This document shows positions 5,256 through 6,481 of a DNA stretch of 6,481 bases, piece after piece. The stretch is from an uncultured Bacilli bacterium (GTDB lineage: Bacteria > Bacillota_I > Bacilli_A > RF39 > UBA660): assembly GCA_934098445.1 (NCBI GenBank), contig CAKOOW010000057.1:1-6481 (forward strand). The letters run 5' to 3'. Below the pieces are notes generated by a model. That model searched no databases and was not told the origin of the DNA. It saw only the letters and a program-made list of their open reading frames with translations. Position 1 is the first letter of the stretch. Each line of letters opens with the position of its first letter. The translations under genes were made by a program, and so were the position numbers.

Positions 5256-6481
5256 TTAATTAATTTTCAATTGATACGGATCGTTTTCAGAACCTGTTCC
5301 TGATTTTACTGTAATATTAGATTTAAGAAAAATAGCCGGGCGCACCACATAAGTAACGTTAGCAAGGCTGCTGCCAACAGAGCCATCCGTGCTTACATAG
5401 AACACACCGGAAGCAAAAGCCGAATGAGGCACCAATGTCCATTGTACATTACTTGAGTTGTATAAATAATCATTTCCTTTACAATCACTAAAATCAGATA
5501 AATGCCAATTATAAAATTCTTTAGCTAAACAAGCTGCTCTATCTTTAGTTGTTCCTCCACTGGTAGCATAACCATAATCACTTAGGTATATTAAACCAAT
5601 TTTACCTGTCCAAGCAGTTGGTCTACCCGTATATACGGTTGTGCCTCTTTCATAACCATACCAATGGCTTGCTAGTCCATTGCTTGCTGACTCATAATCA
5701 CTTGTGCTGCCTAAATTCCATACAACTTCTTCAATGGCATTTCTGGTTGTATCATTTTTTAAGCCTGTTGAGGTAAAATCTACTTCAGTACAACTAAATG
5801 AGGCACCACTTGCTACTGCTGTTGGTTTACACCCTTTAGTACCATTATAATAAGAACCCATTTTACTATATAATTGTTGACTTCCAGAAGAAATTATATC
5901 ACTGGAATTAGTATATCCTGATTTTAAATAGCTAGTAGGATTTAACATCATCATTAACTGAGAATCACTCCAGTCATTCGAACCCCAATCAGTAGTTGAA
6001 GTTCCAACTCCCTTTTTTTTATAATCCCAAGAATAATTGCCCAAAGAGTCAGCTCTTATAATCTTAACCAGATTTTCTTTTGAACCATCACTCTTAGTTA
6101 CATTATTGAATACTCCAATAATACGCCATAATTCACATGTATCAGCTGTGGGATTAGTATAATCACTACAGTTAAAATAGACATAGTTACTTGGATTTTT
6201 TCCAATATATCTAACATTATTATCCGGATCGTCAGTAGCTAAATTAACAGTATCAGTCTTAGCTAAATTAGCAATAGTCTCTACAAACTTTGGAGGTTCT
6301 ATTTTTTCTCCTATACCAATATCAATACTAAAAGACTTACCCATCTGACTAGATTGATCAATATCAGTCTTATTTAGATATTCTACTACTAAGTAATATT
6401 TAGTTTCGGTATTAGGACTTACTACAATATTTTTATACTTAGTTCTAGAAGTACCTTCTAATTCTAGAGTTGCACTAGCTG
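5256..6481 (-). CDS. Second surface protein with C-type-lectin-like, probably DGR-diversified C-terminus (5' partial)
   Basis: The frame is open to the right edge of the window. The ATG at 6344 (MGKSFSIDIG) is internal, since 45 further codons upstream continue in frame without a stop and read as protein (ATLELEG..., KYYLVVEYLNKTDIDQ). At least 407 residues are present. The first 55 resemble the end of the beta-sandwich region of the neighbouring 642-residue protein, where SISIWMDK...FKSKVVVDA is the counterpart. Then come VRYIGKNPSNYVYFN (89-103) and CELWRIIGVFN (115-125), parallel to the RGN..NYVKFG and YWRIV motifs next door, and a long lectin-like domain with YERGTTVYTGR, KIGLIYLSDYGYAT and QWTLVPHS. 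It ends in a GC-rich variable-looking stretch, VVRPAIFLKS and GTGSENDPY. The anchor and start lie outside the window. The likely role is extracellular display of a variable binding site. It precedes the second surface-protein gene by 24 bases. Confidence 0.85.
   Translation of the reverse strand, partial: ASATLELEGTSRTKYKNIVVSPNTETKYYLVVEYLNKTDIDQSSQMGKSFSIDIGIGEKIEPPKFVETIANLAKTDTVNLATDDPDNNVRYIGKNPSNYVYFNCSDYTNPTADTCELWRIIGVFNNVTKSDGSKENLVKIIRADSLGNYSWDYKKKGVGTSTTDWGSNDWSDSQLMMMLNPTSYLKSGYTNSSDIISSGSQQLYSKMGSYYNGTKGCKPTAVASGASFSCTEVDFTSTGLKNDTTRNAIEEVVWNLGSTSDYESASNGLASHWYGYERGTTVYTGRPTAWTGKIGLIYLSDYGYATSGGTTKDRAACLAKEFYNWHLSDFSDCKGNDYLYNSSNVQWTLVPHSAFASGVFYVSTDGSVGSSLANVTYVVRPAIFLKSNITVKSGTGSENDPYQLKIN
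5330..5437 (-). other. Candidate DGR variable region 2
   Basis: By hand count 5331-5440 is about 53% GC (58 of 110). It encodes P-H-S-A-F onward through the VVRP motif. In the stretch following the DG (S-V-G-S-S-L-A-N-V-T-Y, 5349-5381) all eleven codons end in C or T, as expected if AAC and AAT codons had been randomised at their adenines. It occupies the same place in its protein as variable region 1 but is not a recent copy: the nucleotide sequences align only at the DGS and VRP motifs. It may therefore use a different template repeat. Confidence 0.58.

Noticed and set aside
5256..6344. Reading the second surface gene as complete from the ATG at 6344
   Set aside because: The frame continues open for 45 more codons to the window edge, with protein-like sequence matching the neighbouring gene's layout, and there is no good ribosome binding site before 6344.

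Overview
This window is low in GC and probably comes from an uncultured gut-type member of the Firmicutes/Bacilli (RF39- or Erysipelotrichia-like), or from an element living in one. The evidence is very AT-rich DNA with Shine-Dalgarno starts, TGG tryptophan codons with TGA not read through (the standard bacterial code), and two surface proteins of a type I associate with these lineages. That taxonomic call is from memory of the protein families and is only moderately firm. All convincing genes are on the minus strand, so transcription runs from high to low coordinates.

Right half (3303-6481): two tandem genes, 24 bases apart and probably one operon, encode secreted, membrane-anchored proteins. 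The upstream gene is cut by the right edge, and its frame stays open past the first internal ATG. Both proteins appear to have an N-terminal beta-sandwich region of TasA/SipW-substrate appearance followed by a C-type-lectin-like C-terminal domain with WRI and 'VRP' motifs. In each, about 110 bases near the 3' end jump to 53-57% GC in a much more AT-rich gene. Within these islands the codons fall into NNC or NNY runs, as expected if AAY codons had been randomised at adenines. I read them as variable regions (VRs) of a diversity-generating retroelement (DGR). No reverse transcriptase or template repeat is in the window, so the DGR call is an inference.

Middle (2587-3300): a terminator-like hairpin ends the surface-protein operon. 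Next come a -10 promoter and a short HTH-WYL transcription regulator, then, 41 bases downstream, a large gene fusing a PfkB-type sugar kinase to a GlmS/AgaS-like SIS sugar-phosphate domain. The regulator and the fusion enzyme look like a two-gene operon for sugar-phosphate metabolism controlled by its own regulator.

Left end (1-598): mostly non-coding and unusually structured. It holds a 40-bp tandem repeat directly after the kinase-SIS gene and a strong bidirectional terminator. Further left are a pair of identical 26-bp palindromic elements in opposite orientation, a 12-bp inverted repeat between them, and a cluster of TTGAC(T)A motifs. A possible start of another minus-strand gene lies at the extreme left edge, with weak support.
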